From Candidatus Bathyarchaeota archaeon (GTDB lineage Archaea > Thermoproteota > Bathyarchaeia > Bathyarchaeales > Bathycorpusculaceae): a DNA stretch of 64,000 nucleotides. Positions within the stretch are counted from its first letter, which is position 1; every line of letters begins with the position of its first letter. The notes beneath the pieces are model-generated. The model did not search any database. It saw only the letters and a program-made list of their open reading frames with translations, and was not told the DNA's origin. The stretch lies in the NCBI GenBank assembly GCA_023488905.1, contig JAMDCQ010000018.1:1-64000 (forward strand), given 5' to 3'. This document shows, piece by piece, positions 1 to 8,423 of the stretch. The translations under genes were made by a program, and so were the position numbers.

Positions 1-109
1 TTGTAAGCAGACGGCGAAGGCTCGATTTGAGTTCGAGTTGACTGTTTGGTGGTTGTGAAAGGTGTTTTGTTTATGGCTTTTTGAGCGTGAAAATTTTTTA
101 TTAGGGTGG

Positions 110-385
110 GTGTGGTGTTGGTTTGGTTGCGGGGTTTCTTCGCATGCTAGTGTCCATTGCATTGTGCTGTTCGTTGGTTCTTGTGGAGAAAAAACCAATC
201 GCAACATGGCGCCACACGCACAATCAGGCGTTTCCATGTATTCTTGTGAAGAAAAACGCATATCCCACACCGAAACAGAAGCGGAAATACAGCCTGATCC
301 CAAAAAGCAAAGCTGTCCTCAAGCAGACATGTGGTGTGCCGTAAAATTTCCCACTCACATAAAGAGCGCAGAAGTAAAGACCGAG
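110..385 (+). repeat. dispersed mosaic repeat, family 1, copy 1
   Basis: This gene-free stretch upstream of the convergent nucleotidyltransferase gene is one of three copies of a dispersed repeat. Its 3' part (about 331-380) is almost identical to 48360-48412, and its middle part (about 260-320) matches the reverse complement of 7075-7150. A 109-codon frame is open across it (62-391), and part of that frame (HTETEAE, CAV, THIK) is also open in the inverted copy at 7 kb. Differences between copies fall at all codon positions, so I treat it as a non-coding repeat rather than a gene. Confidence 0.7.
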
Positions 386-449
386 TTTTAGCGCTTCTTA
401 TAAGGGGCGAGGTCTATGGCAGAGCAACAAATGTAGCGACACAGTCACG

Positions 450-1523
450 TTAATGTAGCGCTTTTAGGACCTGCTCGTAATACCTTGGGCAATAAGTCAG
501 CGTTACCTGCAGAAAGCTGCCTTTGGGCGATGCTACTTCTTCAAGGTTGCCTTCTACGATTATGGTTTCGTCGCGTTGGACTTGTTGGCGGAACTCTTCC
601 ATGTAACTGAAGACGCGGACGACTTCGAGGGCTTCTTGGGGTCCACTGAGGACTTCTAAGGGTTCAATGCCATATACTGAGGGGATGAATGGTCCATCGT
701 CGTCTGCTGTGACGCGTGCTTTAAGTTTCACCCAGCCCTTCTGATGTATGCGTGAATTTGGGTCGTATTCGTTTTTGATTTCGCCCCATGCTTTGACGGG
801 TTCGAATTCAGCTTTTATGATTCTGCCGCTGTTTTTGCGGTCGTCGAAAAGTCCATAGATGTATTTGCGGCGTTGATGCCAAACAAAGTCTTCAACATCG
901 AAGTTTTTGAATAGCCAACGTTTGCCCTTCATGGCGTCCTCTGAGGCGAATTCGTTTGTTAATCCAGAGTTGGGGTCAGCATACAATTCGGCGTTGATTT
1001 CGCGAATTTTGCGATTTTCTTCTTTGCCATAGATGGTGAAGTCGATGTCACTGTATTTTGGATGATGAAAACCATGCAGCATGGAACCGAAAACGCCGAA
1101 GCTTGCATCTGAAACGCCTGATTTACTTGTTGCAACCTCGAGCACGCGCTCCATTGCTGCCAATAGCGGGTCAGTGGCACCCGTCTTCAACAGTTCCTGC
1201 AATCGGGGCTGTGGCTGCCGCGCTTCAAAAATTAGATCCTGTGGGACACCGACCAGTTTCAAGCCAAGCATTTCATGGTTAACGAGATACTGGGGATATT
1301 TTTTGGCGACGAGTTTCATGCCTTCGTCGTTATAGAATTTGTAGTATAGTTCACTTCTGCCTTCTCTTGGCGCGCGTGGATCGGTTGAGTGGAATATTTT
1401 TGAGCTCGCGTATTCGGCGTCGCAAAGATATGCGTCTTTGGGGTGGCTGTAGCCAAACACGCGGAAAATTATGCCCTCAGCGCTTTGGATGGCGTCACGG
1501 TCGCGCAGTTTTAGGTTGGCCAT
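450..1523 (-). CDS. nucleotidyltransferase-fold protein, paralogue 1
   Basis: A 357-residue protein with a DNA polymerase beta-type nucleotidyltransferase core. The glycine-serine signature lies at residues 146-147 (GSMLHG) and the two metal-binding aspartates are in SDIDF at 159 and 161. About 140 residues precede the core, and a C-terminal region follows that looks like a small beta-barrel (residues about 280-357). It is the second gene of a tandem pair: its ATG overlaps the 3' end of the upstream paralogue by 13 bases, so the two are translationally coupled. Substrate is not predictable; the fold is shared by tRNA CCA-adding enzymes, aminoglycoside nucleotidyltransferases and MNT toxins, but the length and extra domains fit none of these closely. 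Confidence 0.75.
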   Translation of the reverse strand: MANLKLRDRDAIQSAEGIIFRVFGYSHPKDAYLCDAEYASSKIFHSTDPRAPREGRSELYYKFYNDEGMKLVAKKYPQYLVNHEMLGLKLVGVPQDLIFEARQPQPRLQELLKTGATDPLLAAMERVLEVATSKSGVSDASFGVFGSMLHGFHHPKYSDIDFTIYGKEENRKIREINAELYADPNSGLTNEFASEDAMKGKRWLFKNFDVEDFVWHQRRKYIYGLFDDRKNSGRIIKAEFEPVKAWGEIKNEYDPNSRIHQKGWVKLKARVTADDDGPFIPSVYGIEPLEVLSGPQEALEVVRVFSYMEEFRQQVQRDETIIVEGNLEEVASPKGSFLQVTLTYCPRYYEQVLKALH

Positions 1524-2551
1524 ATGTATTCTTCTTCTGAAGTGGCTGTTCCAACAACAACTTGGTAGAAAACTGTGTCGTTATGTGTGGACTGAACTTT
1601 TTCTAAGGTGCCTGCAACCTTGATCTGCTGGCCTGCTCGCGCGACGTTTCGGTAGCAGCCGATGTTTGAGGTGACTTGTAGGGGGATTTGTTCTATTTGG
1701 AGTTCGGATTGGGGGTCCATGGGTTGGTAGTTGCTGATTTTGTAGATTGCGGGGCGGTACATGGTTTCGGTGTCGTTGCAGACCGTTGCAGAGAACCTCA
1801 CAGGAGCCAACGCTGTGTAGGTGTAGTCGCCGTATTTGCCCTTGATTTCCTCGGGCTTCTTTGTGGCGTTGTACATCCAGATTTTACCCTTGTACTTGCC
1901 CACGAAGTGGCGTGCGGCTTCTATGCGGTTGCCGGCGATGTAGCTGACTACTCCTTGGTTGGCGAGGATTTGGAGGGTTTGTTCGACTTGGCGGAAGTTT
2001 TCTGTGCCATACACGACGAAGTCTATGTCGGATTCGGGGGCATGCATCTCCAAAGCTGTGGAGCCATGAAGTCCCAGATCTGCATATGGAACAGCTGATT
2101 CTTTGTGGATGAGGTCAACGATTTCAAGCGCCATTTTCTGGAAGTCGTCGGGGTTTTTGAGGTTTTGAAGCCAGATTAAGCGGTCTTTGGGAACAAACAC
2201 CTGCTCAATCCTGTCGAGCGGTGCGGTGATGAGTTCTTTACCGCGTGTTTTATCAAAGAAGAGGTAGTTGGGGAAGTTTTTGCGGAAAGCCTCAAGGAAG
2301 GTTTGGTAGTTTTTGGCGGTGTAGAGTTTCTCTGCGCGAAACAACTGACTGGTAAGCGGTTTTACGCCGAACTTCCAAGTCCGCTGAAGCATCTCCACGT
2401 TAAACAACTCCCTGTACTCTGCTGGGATGTACTTTAGGAAAGCAAAAACCCTGTCATCAGGGTGCTCGTAACCGAACGTATTCATAATAAAGCCGTCTTC
2501 AGTGACGAATGTGTCACCATCCGCTGGAACCCAAACATCCGCATCCTCCAT
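1511..2551 (-). CDS. nucleotidyltransferase-fold protein, paralogue 2
   Basis: A 346-residue protein of the same architecture as its downstream neighbour. The GS signature is at about residues 163-164 (LHGSTA) and SDIDF at about 174-178 gives the catalytic aspartate pair. Both proteins begin with a related segment ([14 protein letters not shown] here, [14 protein letters not shown] in the partner), so this is a duplication of a multi-domain enzyme rather than two unrelated nucleotidyltransferases. I place the start at the ATG at 2551, preceded by GGTGTGAG, rather than at a TTG ten codons upstream. The C-terminus resembles an OB-type barrel. Function unknown; nucleotidyl transfer to RNA or a small molecule is an inference. 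Confidence 0.75.
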   Translation of the reverse strand: MEDADVWVPADGDTFVTEDGFIMNTFGYEHPDDRVFAFLKYIPAEYRELFNVEMLQRTWKFGVKPLTSQLFRAEKLYTAKNYQTFLEAFRKNFPNYLFFDKTRGKELITAPLDRIEQVFVPKDRLIWLQNLKNPDDFQKMALEIVDLIHKESAVPYADLGLHGSTALEMHAPESDIDFVVYGTENFRQVEQTLQILANQGVVSYIAGNRIEAARHFVGKYKGKIWMYNATKKPEEIKGKYGDYTYTALAPVRFSATVCNDTETMYRPAIYKISNYQPMDPQSELQIEQIPLQVTSNIGCYRNVARAGQQIKVAGTLEKVQSTHNDTVFYQVVVGTATSEEEYIWPT

Positions 2552-2674
2552 AAACTCACACCGCCAAAATAAAATCGCCAAGAACTAAAAAAGCTATTCC
2601 CATCAACAAAAAAACGCAATATCAGTGCCAGACCAGTTATTCATATGCCTAAGCTCAACAAAGCACATCATAAA

Positions 2675-2689
2675 TGCAGTATTACTGCA
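2675..2689. promoter_or_regulatory. 15-bp palindrome in promoter region
   Basis: TGCAGTATTACTGCA has two perfect 7-base arms around one base. It lies about 90 bp upstream of the TATA-like box of the secreted-protein gene and could bind a dimeric regulator. No direct evidence. Confidence 0.3.
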
Positions 2690-2768
2690 AAGGATAATAT
2701 CTCGAATATATATCATTGACTGTATTTCCGTACGACAAAACATCACATTCCATGAGAAAAAAATAACG

Positions 2769-2777
2769 CTTTTAAAG
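2769..2777 (+). promoter_or_regulatory. TATA-box-like element
   Basis: CTTTTAAAG lies about 50 bp before the ATG at 2826, so a transcript starting about 25 bp downstream would have a short leader carrying the GTGAT ribosome-binding sequence. Confidence 0.4.
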
Positions 2778-2825
2778 CAGAACCATGTGTGAATTGAGTA
2801 TTAACACTCAATACATGTGATAGTG

Positions 2826-3284
2826 ATGGATTTAAAAACCAAGAAATTCGCCCTCTCATTAACCGCATTAACCCTTACTGCAGTGTTGCTTGCTTCTACA
2901 ACTTACGCTGCGATAACTACAAGTCGAACGCTTAGTTCATCTGGGTCAGTTACGGTTTCTGCCAACTTGGGGGTTTATTCTGATAGTGCCTGTACTGTGC
3001 CGTTGTCATCGTTTAGTTGGGGTAGTTTAACTCCAGGTGGTTCAACTACAAAGACAGTTTACATTAAAAATACTAGCAGTGGAGTATCTCTTGAGTTAAA
3101 CATGAATGCCTCGAATTGGAGTCCAATCAGTGCTAATGGCCCAATTACGGTGACATGGAACAAAGAAGGCACGCGTCTATCTCCAGGGCAATCGACACAA
3201 GCTACCATAACCTTGACCGTCTCTTCAGGCATCGCGGACATCACTGACTTTAGCGTTCAAATTGCCATAAAAGGCACCCAATAA
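2826..3284 (+). CDS. small secreted protein
   Basis: A 152-residue protein with a clear Sec signal peptide: basic Lys residues, then a hydrophobic stretch to about residue 28, with a likely cleavage near TTYA-AITT. The mature part is Ser/Thr-rich and shows alternating hydrophobic residues expected of an immunoglobulin-like beta-sandwich (VYIKNTSSGVSLELNM, QATITLTVSS). Its two short strand-rich halves resemble camelysin/TasA-like or archaeal surface beta-sandwich proteins, but I recognise no named family. I choose the ATG at 2826 because GTGAT sits just upstream; a GTG at 2817 is an in-frame alternative. It is transcribed away from the nucleotidyltransferase pair and stands alone. Confidence 0.7.
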   Translation: MDLKTKKFALSLTALTLTAVLLASTTYAAITTSRTLSSSGSVTVSANLGVYSDSACTVPLSSFSWGSLTPGGSTTKTVYIKNTSSGVSLELNMNASNWSPISANGPITVTWNKEGTRLSPGQSTQATITLTVSSGIADITDFSVQIAIKGTQ

Positions 3285-3304
3285 ACTCCTTTTTTCAAAT
3301 CCGA

Positions 3305-4141
3305 CTATTTTGTTTTGAACACCCGCTTCACTTCTTCGACGTTCACTCCTAAAATCTCAACGTCATCCATGTCTCCGATTGCCTTTTGATGGATACCTCT
3401 TATGTGGCTAACTTCGACGGGATTTAAGCCCATGATGCGTGTGCATGTGGCGTCGGTGGCGACCGGGTCTGTGCCTCCCACGATGAGGTTCATGTTGACT
3501 GGGGTGCCTTCGGTTGGTCCCTTTCCTTCCATAGCAACAAACCCATCCACCACAGTCAAATGCGATTTCAAAACAGAGTTTATGTCCACTATAACTTTGC
3601 TTATCCCCATCGCATGGTACTTGAATTTTAGTTTATCAGGCAGAAGCCCAAACATATTCTTCATCCCCAACGTGACCTTGGTTGCCACATGAGTTTTCAT
3701 CTTTGCAGCGCTGATAATCGCTGATTCGGTGACGATTCGAGGTACCGTTAGGGTTTTGAGGGCGTCGCCGTTGGGAACTTTGAGTTTAACTTTGTCCTCT
3801 ACGTGTCTTAGGTTAAGGTGTTTTACGCCGTATTTTTCGCATAGTGCCGCCATACCTGTGGCTTGGAAGGCTTTGTCGGCGTTGGTCATGCTGGCATCTG
3901 ACTCAACTACAAAAATCTCAACTGGGAGGCTTTGGAGTTTCTGGATTAAGGCTTCCACTACGATGGGGTCGGTTGTGGCTCCTGTTTCCCAAGTCATGGT
4001 GGTTATGAAGTTGACTTTGATGAGCACCTTACTGAATCCCGCTAAGGCTGTTTGGTAATCGATTAAGTCCAATGCTTTGAAAACGGGTTCAAGTCCACGT
4101 TTGCCTTTAACTACCGAGACTTTTGAGGGCAAATGAATCAC
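3305..4141 (-). CDS. DUF362 domain protein
   Basis: A 278-residue protein of the DUF362 family. Recognisable segments are KVLIKVNFI near residue 40, the central KMKTHVATKVTLGMKNMFGLLP, and GPTEGTPVNMNLIVGGTDPVATDATC towards the C-terminus, all characteristic of this family. Many DUF362 proteins carry an added ferredoxin-like Fe-S domain; this one does not, so it is the short form. The molecular role of the family is not established. It follows the convergent secreted-protein gene by about 20 bases and stands about 40 bases downstream of the presenilin-like gene on the same strand, so it may be the last gene of that transcript. Confidence 0.8.
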   Translation of the reverse strand: MIHLPSKVSVVKGKRGLEPVFKALDLIDYQTALAGFSKVLIKVNFITTMTWETGATTDPIVVEALIQKLQSLPVEIFVVESDASMTNADKAFQATGMAALCEKYGVKHLNLRHVEDKVKLKVPNGDALKTLTVPRIVTESAIISAAKMKTHVATKVTLGMKNMFGLLPDKLKFKYHAMGISKVIVDINSVLKSHLTVVDGFVAMEGKGPTEGTPVNMNLIVGGTDPVATDATCTRIMGLNPVEVSHIRGIHQKAIGDMDDVEILGVNVEEVKRVFKTK

Positions 4142-4178
4142 TTTCTAGTGTTTCAGGGGATGGTTTAAACGTTTATGG

Positions 4179-5060
4179 TTATAGCAGAAAACCTGCAGTT
4201 AACCCGAATGCTAAGCCTAGGAAGATGGGGAATGGCAATCCTGGGAAAAGTCCTTTCTTCTCAAGCATGTAGAACGTGATTATTGAGCCAGCTATGATGC
4301 CGATGACGGATGCTAAAACTGGCAGGATGCTTGAGGGGAACCCGAAGATCATGGCGCCTGTGAGCATAGAGTAGAAGACTAAGTCTCCCAAGCCCATCTG
4401 GATGTCTTTGAATGCGAAGCTTAAGCCTTGTAGTTGATCAAGTCCTGACTGCGCGATTTTGCCGACTGGGCCTTTGTAGACTGCGAAGATGTCGTATACC
4501 GCTAGAAAAATCAGTATCAGTACTGCGCTCCAAAGGGAGAGGCTGGCGATGTTGTAGCCGAAGAACATGCCTAATGCGCCGCCGACGAGGATGACTGCGA
4601 CGTTTCGGGCTGTGCTTCCGAAGCGGAATATCGCCAAATCAAAGAGCACCGTGAACGCGACGGCGAGGGGAATGATGATTAGCCAGTCTGCTAAGAAGGG
4701 TAAATACGCTACTAATGCGGTGAGGTAGACTATTGAGAGTAGCATTGCGGCTGTGGTTAAGGCGAGGACGATGAGGCCTTTGATTATGCGTTTGCTTTTG
4801 CGTTTGAGCAGTATGTAGAATACTGTTGCACTTATGGCTATGAGTCCGACAAAGTAGAAGGCGTTGCCCCAGTCTGCGCCGGGGGTGTCTTGGGGAATCG
4901 GCGTTACGGGTACGACAGGTGTGGATTGGGGTAGCAACACAAGTGAGCAGGCTAAGCCGAATAGCATGCTTGCCAATATTGGAAGGAGGTAGATGGCTTC
5001 GAATTTGAAGGTGTCTGCTGGAGTGTTCTTGGGCTCTTCTGTTGGTAGCGGTTGTGTCAT
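4179..5060 (-). CDS. presenilin/signal peptide peptidase-like A22 aspartyl protease
   Basis: A 293-residue polytopic membrane protein of the archaeal presenilin-like (A22) family, which cleaves substrates within the membrane. The two catalytic aspartates are visible as VYDIF (Asp190) and GLGD (Asp226), the latter being the family GxGD motif. The third family signature, PAL, is replaced by PFP at about 276-278 in the last membrane segments. There are about nine hydrophobic segments, with a long loop after the first. I choose the ATG at 5060 because it makes a 4-base ATGA overlap with the stop codon of the archaemetzincin gene; a longer form starting at 5108 would overlap that gene by 52 bases. 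Translational coupling to a soluble metalloprotease suggests linked proteolytic roles. Confidence 0.85.
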   Translation of the reverse strand: MTQPLPTEEPKNTPADTFKFEAIYLLPILASMLFGLACSLVLLPQSTPVVPVTPIPQDTPGADWGNAFYFVGLIAISATVFYILLKRKSKRIIKGLIVLALTTAAMLLSIVYLTALVAYLPFLADWLIIIPLAVAFTVLFDLAIFRFGSTARNVAVILVGGALGMFFGYNIASLSLWSAVLILIFLAVYDIFAVYKGPVGKIAQSGLDQLQGLSFAFKDIQMGLGDLVFYSMLTGAMIFGFPSSILPVLASVIGIIAGSIITFYMLEKKGLFPGLPFPIFLGLAFGLTAGFLL

Positions 5061-5617
5061 GTTTGTTGGTCCATTCGGTTTATGGTTAGCGATGCAGTTA
5101 GATAGCATTGGTCGCAGAATAAGCTTTGTTTTTTATCCACCTCAAAGATGGAATTTGAGAAATGCATAACACAGTAGCTGTGGGTGCAATGTTGCAAACC
5201 CAAGGTGTGTCCCAACTCGTGCACGGCTTCTTTTAGGATTCGCAGTTTGAGTGCGCCTGAGTCTGGTTCTTCACCGTAGAATTCGGGCCTGAGGCGCCAA
5301 AGAGAAATCAGGCCCACGCGCCCTGAAATGTATGCTTCGCCGAAGACATAGTTCAATCCTGAAGCGTAAACATCGACGTCTGCTATGCCTAAAACCCGCT
5401 GGAACTCGCCGTGGTTGTGTGCAAAGGTTTGGATGTGGTTTAGAATTTGTGTTGAGTTGTATTGGTTGCGTTCTTTGTTAAATGCTTGCTGTGGAACAGC
5501 TAAAACTTCCTGTGATACGGTGCTGGTTGTGTCTGGGAAGATAGCTGTTAATGTGCGTGATACATCCGATAAGATGTTGGGCGCGATTTGCCCCATGGCT
5601 AAAAGGGCGATCTTCAA
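5057..5617 (-). CDS. amzA: archaemetzincin
   Basis: A 186-residue archaemetzincin, a zinc metalloprotease of the M54 family. The catalytic motif HELGHTLGLQH spans residues 133-143, with His133, His137 and His143 as zinc ligands and Glu134 as general base. The second, structural zinc site typical of the family is complete: Cys144, Cys149, Cys168 and Cys171, with the Met-turn methionine at 151 (CVM). Length agrees with the family. It starts about 11 bases after the beta-CASP RNase gene and overlaps the presenilin-like gene by 4 bases, forming a three-gene unit. No signal peptide is seen, so it acts in the cytoplasm. Natural substrates are unknown in archaea. Confidence 0.92.
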   Translation of the reverse strand: MKIALLAMGQIAPNILSDVSRTLTAIFPDTTSTVSQEVLAVPQQAFNKERNQYNSTQILNHIQTFAHNHGEFQRVLGIADVDVYASGLNYVFGEAYISGRVGLISLWRLRPEFYGEEPDSGALKLRILKEAVHELGHTLGLQHCTHSYCVMHFSNSIFEVDKKQSLFCDQCYLTASLTINRMDQQT

Positions 5618-5627
5618 GTTTCTTCAC

Positions 5628-6884
5628 CTAAACATCGTAGGTTTCACCTGTTCTCGGCGCGGTTGCGTCTAGTCCAAGTGTGGTTTGGGCCCAGTTTGCG
5701 AGTAGTTCGCAGTTGCCTTCTGCGCCGTGCACGACGTGGACTTTGGGTTTGCCTTGGAGTTTGGTTAGGGTTTCTTTGAGTCTGCTTGCGCCGCAGTGGC
5801 TGCTGAAGTCGAAGTGGCGGTATGCGGCTTTGATTTTTCGGATTTTGCCGTCGAGGGTGCATACGCCTTTTTCCATGAGTTCGCGTCCGGGGGTGCCGGG
5901 GATTTGGTAGCTGACGAGGTAAACGGCGTTTATGGCTTTTTTGCCGAGTTTGGAGAGGTAGAATGCTGCTGGTCCGCCTTTGAGCATGCCTGCGGTTGAG
6001 ACGATGACGCAGGGTGTTTTGAGGGCTTTTCTGCGATCTCGCCAACCGTCTACCCAATCACAGCTGTGCATGGCGTTCATGAAGAGGCGGGGGTCTTTGA
6101 GGAACTCTTTGTAGTTCATGATAACTCTGCTGGCTTCTCTTGCCATGCCGTCTAGGATGACGGGGTGTTCGAAGTGGTTTGCGGCTAGGATGGTGGCGAT
6201 TTCTTGTGCGCGTCCGACGCCGAAGCTTGGGACAAGGACGGTTCCGCCGACTTCGACGACTGCGTTGCAGGCTTCTATGAATTGGCGTTCGAGTTCTGGG
6301 CGGGGTGTGTGGTCCGCGTCTGCGTAGGTGCTTTCTATGGCGATTGCGTCTAGTTCGCCGTAATCTGTTGATGCGCCTGGGAGGAGTTTGCTTTCTTCGG
6401 TGTTGAAGTCGCCTGTGTAGAGGAAGCGTTTGCCTTCTGCTTCGATGAGGACGGATGCGCTGCCGGGGGTGTGGCCTGCGTTTAGGAGGGTGATTTGGAT
6501 GTCGCCGACGGTTTGTGCTTCGCCGAATTGGAGGTGGCGGTTGTTGCGCATCATGGTTTTGAGTTCGAGGTACTCAAAGGGGAGGTAGTAGCTTGAGAGG
6601 TGGATGAAGTCCTGTATGAGTAGCTGTGAGAGTTCGAGGTTGAGTTTGTTTGTGTAGAGGGGGATTTTGTCGTTTATGTAAAAAATCGGCAACGCGCCAC
6701 TGTGGTCGAGGTGGCTATGCGTTAAAATCAGGGCGTCTACGTCTTTGGGCGGCACATGCATCGGAAACCCCGGCTCATTATCCAACATCACGCCATAATC
6801 GATAACGACCTGTGTTTTCGCCGTCTTAACGCTGATTCCGATCCTGCCGACTTCTCTTGCGCCGCCTAAAAACTTGATCTGCAC
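5628..6884 (-). CDS. beta-CASP metallo-beta-lactamase ribonuclease
   Basis: A 418-residue MBL-fold/beta-CASP protein. The MBL motif HSHLDH is at residues 56-61; an aspartate in YTGDFN and later histidines (FSSHCG, VVHGAEGN) complete the metal site and the beta-CASP motifs. The family includes archaeal aRNase J and CPSF-type RNases that trim or cleave RNA. There is no N-terminal KH domain, so it is not the full aCPSF1 type. I put the start at the GTG at 6884, where homology to the family begins (VQIKFLGGAREVG); the frame stays open to a GTG at 6977. It is first in an apparent operon with amzA and the presenilin-like gene. It ends with TAG, showing that TAG acts as a stop in this genome. Confidence 0.87.
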   Translation of the reverse strand: MQIKFLGGAREVGRIGISVKTAKTQVVIDYGVMLDNEPGFPMHVPPKDVDALILTHSHLDHSGALPIFYINDKIPLYTNKLNLELSQLLIQDFIHLSSYYLPFEYLELKTMMRNNRHLQFGEAQTVGDIQITLLNAGHTPGSASVLIEAEGKRFLYTGDFNTEESKLLPGASTDYGELDAIAIESTYADADHTPRPELERQFIEACNAVVEVGGTVLVPSFGVGRAQEIATILAANHFEHPVILDGMAREASRVIMNYKEFLKDPRLFMNAMHSCDWVDGWRDRRKALKTPCVIVSTAGMLKGGPAAFYLSKLGKKAINAVYLVSYQIPGTPGRELMEKGVCTLDGKIRKIKAAYRHFDFSSHCGASRLKETLTKLQGKPKVHVVHGAEGNCELLANWAQTTLGLDATAPRTGETYDV

Positions 6885-6989
6885 ACAAAACCAATCCTGC
6901 GCTGATATTTGTCGATTAAGAAGGAATCTTTTGTGTTTTAAAAACCTTGGGGAAAACGCTGGAGACGTGCGGCTCACAGCAAACTAGAC

Positions 6990-7005
6990 CCCCTTATTTA
7001 AGGGG
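6990..7005. promoter_or_regulatory. perfect inverted repeat with TATA-like core
   Basis: CCCCTTA-TT-TAAGGGG is a 7-bp perfect inverted repeat whose centre can serve as a TATA box on either strand. It lies about 105 bp upstream of the GTG of the beta-CASP gene. It closely resembles the CCCCCTTATTTAAAGG motif in the dispersed repeat family 2 at 18.4 and 54.4 kb. Confidence 0.5.
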
Positions 7006-7011
7006 CCGGAA

Positions 7012-7330
7012 CCTGTCTTTTTTGCGTCTGCGTTCTTTATGTGGGTGTTTTGGTTTACGGCACACCTCACGTCGGCAACGGGGCGCGATTGCATTTTGGG
7101 AACAGGCTGTGTTTCGGCTTCTGTTTCGGTGTGGCATATGTGATTTCCACCACACGCCATACATGACTCCATGTTGAAACCGACACCATGTGAGTGTGAA
7201 AGCATGTATAGACCGCTTTTTTCATCACAAGAATTGTTGAATATCAATGGACATCGCAATGCAATGGGGCACTCGCATGGCCCAACAGACAACTTTCCGC
7301 CCGCAACAACCACAACACAGCGGTGCCTAA
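7012..7330 (-). repeat. dispersed mosaic repeat, family 1, copy 2 (inverted)
   Basis: This is the inverted copy of the family seen at 110-385 and 48175-48420. Read on the minus strand, its 3' half shares CACACCGAAACAGAAGC and GGTGTGCCGTAAA with copy 1, and its 5' half shares GGTTTCAACATG and the ATACATG-TTTCACA segment with copy 3. It fills most of the 570-bp gene-free stretch between the beta-CASP gene and the DUF2283 genes. A 109-codon minus-strand frame crosses it, but it overlaps no conserved gene I recognise. Confidence 0.7.
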
Positions 7331-7455
7331 TAAAAAATTTTCACGCACAAAAAGCATTAGAGAAAACGCCTTTTACAACGAGGCAAAGACCCCGCCGCCT
7401 CTTCTCAGATAGAAAAATTAATTATCACACTCCAGATACCAGCTAACATGATGCG

Positions 7456-7683
7456 ATGAAAATGAAAGTCAAATACGACCGCAAAGCAGACATACTCTAC
7501 ATCAAACTCAAAGACGCCAAAATCACCGACACCCGCATGCTAGGCGAAGACATCTACGTCGATGTGGATAAGGACCAGAGTTTTGTGGGCATAGAAATCT
7601 GGAGTGCCTCCACAAACGCCATACAACCCCTCTCCAAAGACATAGCCCAAGAAGTCAAAGCCACCCTACAAAAATGCGCCTAA
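7456..7683 (+). CDS. DUF2283 family small protein
   Basis: A 75-residue protein matching the DUF2283 pattern: an opening VKYDRKADILYIKL, a turn, then a second beta-hairpin DIYVDVDKDQSFVGIEIWSAS, followed by a helix. The family is widespread in bacteria and archaea, has a small all-beta core, and has no established function; members often occur near toxin-antitoxin genes. A second in-frame ATG two codons in (7462) is an alternative start. A second DUF2283 gene follows after about 80 bp in the same direction, so the two arose by tandem duplication or function together. Confidence 0.82.
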   Translation: MKMKVKYDRKADILYIKLKDAKITDTRMLGEDIYVDVDKDQSFVGIEIWSASTNAIQPLSKDIAQEVKATLQKCA

Positions 7684-7763
7684 ACGCAAATTTTTAACAA
7701 ACCAAACGCCAACGATAAAATAACCGTTGTAACAGTTTACTGGACAAGGAGACCCTAACGCTT

Positions 7764-7982
7764 ATGGTGCAAGTTGAGTACGACAAAAAAGCCGACGCCC
7801 TCTACATCTGGGTACGAAAGGCAAAGTACGACATAAGCGAAGAGCTAGCAGAAAACGTCATAATCGACTTAGACAAAGCTGGTCGCATCATAGGCATCGA
7901 AGTTTTAGACGCCTCAAAAAACATGGGAAAAGAACTAGTTACAAAAATCTTGACCACAGAAAAACTGGAAGCAACAGCATAG
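7764..7982 (+). CDS. DUF2283 family small protein
   Basis: A 72-residue DUF2283 protein, with VEYDKKADALYIWV at the N-terminus and ENVIIDLDKAGRIIGIEVLDAS in the middle, aligning throughout with its upstream neighbour. AAGGAGA lies about 12 bases before the ATG. The promoter could be its own: the 80-bp gap contains AT-rich sequence. It ends with TAG. Function unknown; the helix after the beta core may mediate dimerisation. Confidence 0.82.
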   Translation: MVQVEYDKKADALYIWVRKAKYDISEELAENVIIDLDKAGRIIGIEVLDASKNMGKELVTKILTTEKLEATA

Positions 7983-7989
7983 AAAATCA

Positions 7990-8045
7990 CGCGCCCTCTC
8001 AGCCGCTACCTCCCCTCCCTTATTTAAAGGCAAAAAACTGTCCCT
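7990..8045 (+). repeat. dispersed repeat family 2, half copy
   Basis: About 40 bases (TCAGCCGCTACCTCCCCTCC then CTTATTTAAAGG) match the right half of the full elements at 18440-18548 and 54350-54462. The left half is absent here. It starts just after the second DUF2283 stop codon. Confidence 0.7.
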
Positions 8046-8423
8046 CTTCATCGGCAAGACACTTCGTGCAAGCGAACTGGAAACGCCCCTTTTGCATAAA
8101 ATGTATGTATTTTTGATTAATCCATTGGCACTTGTTACTTGTTATTGATAAAAAGTTTTAAATAAACAGTAGATTATTATGGTATTGCGAGTAAGTGCCT
8201 ATCCGAATCAATGATGCCCCGCATGTGTGGGTGTGGATGTAGTAGGATGGGGTTCGCATTTTTGAGGCCAAAGATAGTTAAAGTAACTTAACCTGTGATT
8301 AATTAAATCCTTATATCGAACAGAACCTGCCAGAAAAGGGATATTCAGTTTCTGAACGTCAAATCTTAATTGAAAACTTAGAAAAGTTATTACATAGTAG
8401 CTCTATCTTATGCTTTGACTATT
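8046..8423. other. gene-free leader region with two TATA-like boxes
   Basis: No open frame with coding character is seen. TTTTAAATAA (8156-8165) and CCTTATAT (8309-8316) are TATA-like; the second could drive the KaiC-like gene with a leader of roughly 80 bases. No convincing hairpin or RNA family was recognised. Confidence 0.3.

Noticed and set aside
62-391. 109-codon ORF overlapping repeat copy 1
   Set aside because: It lies in a dispersed repeat; some frame similarity to copy 2 exists, but changes hit all codon positions and the N-terminal half has no matching protein.
6984-7313. 109-codon minus-strand ORF in repeat copy 2
   Set aside because: Same reason; equal length to the copy 1 frame is curious but starts and ends differ relative to the repeat.
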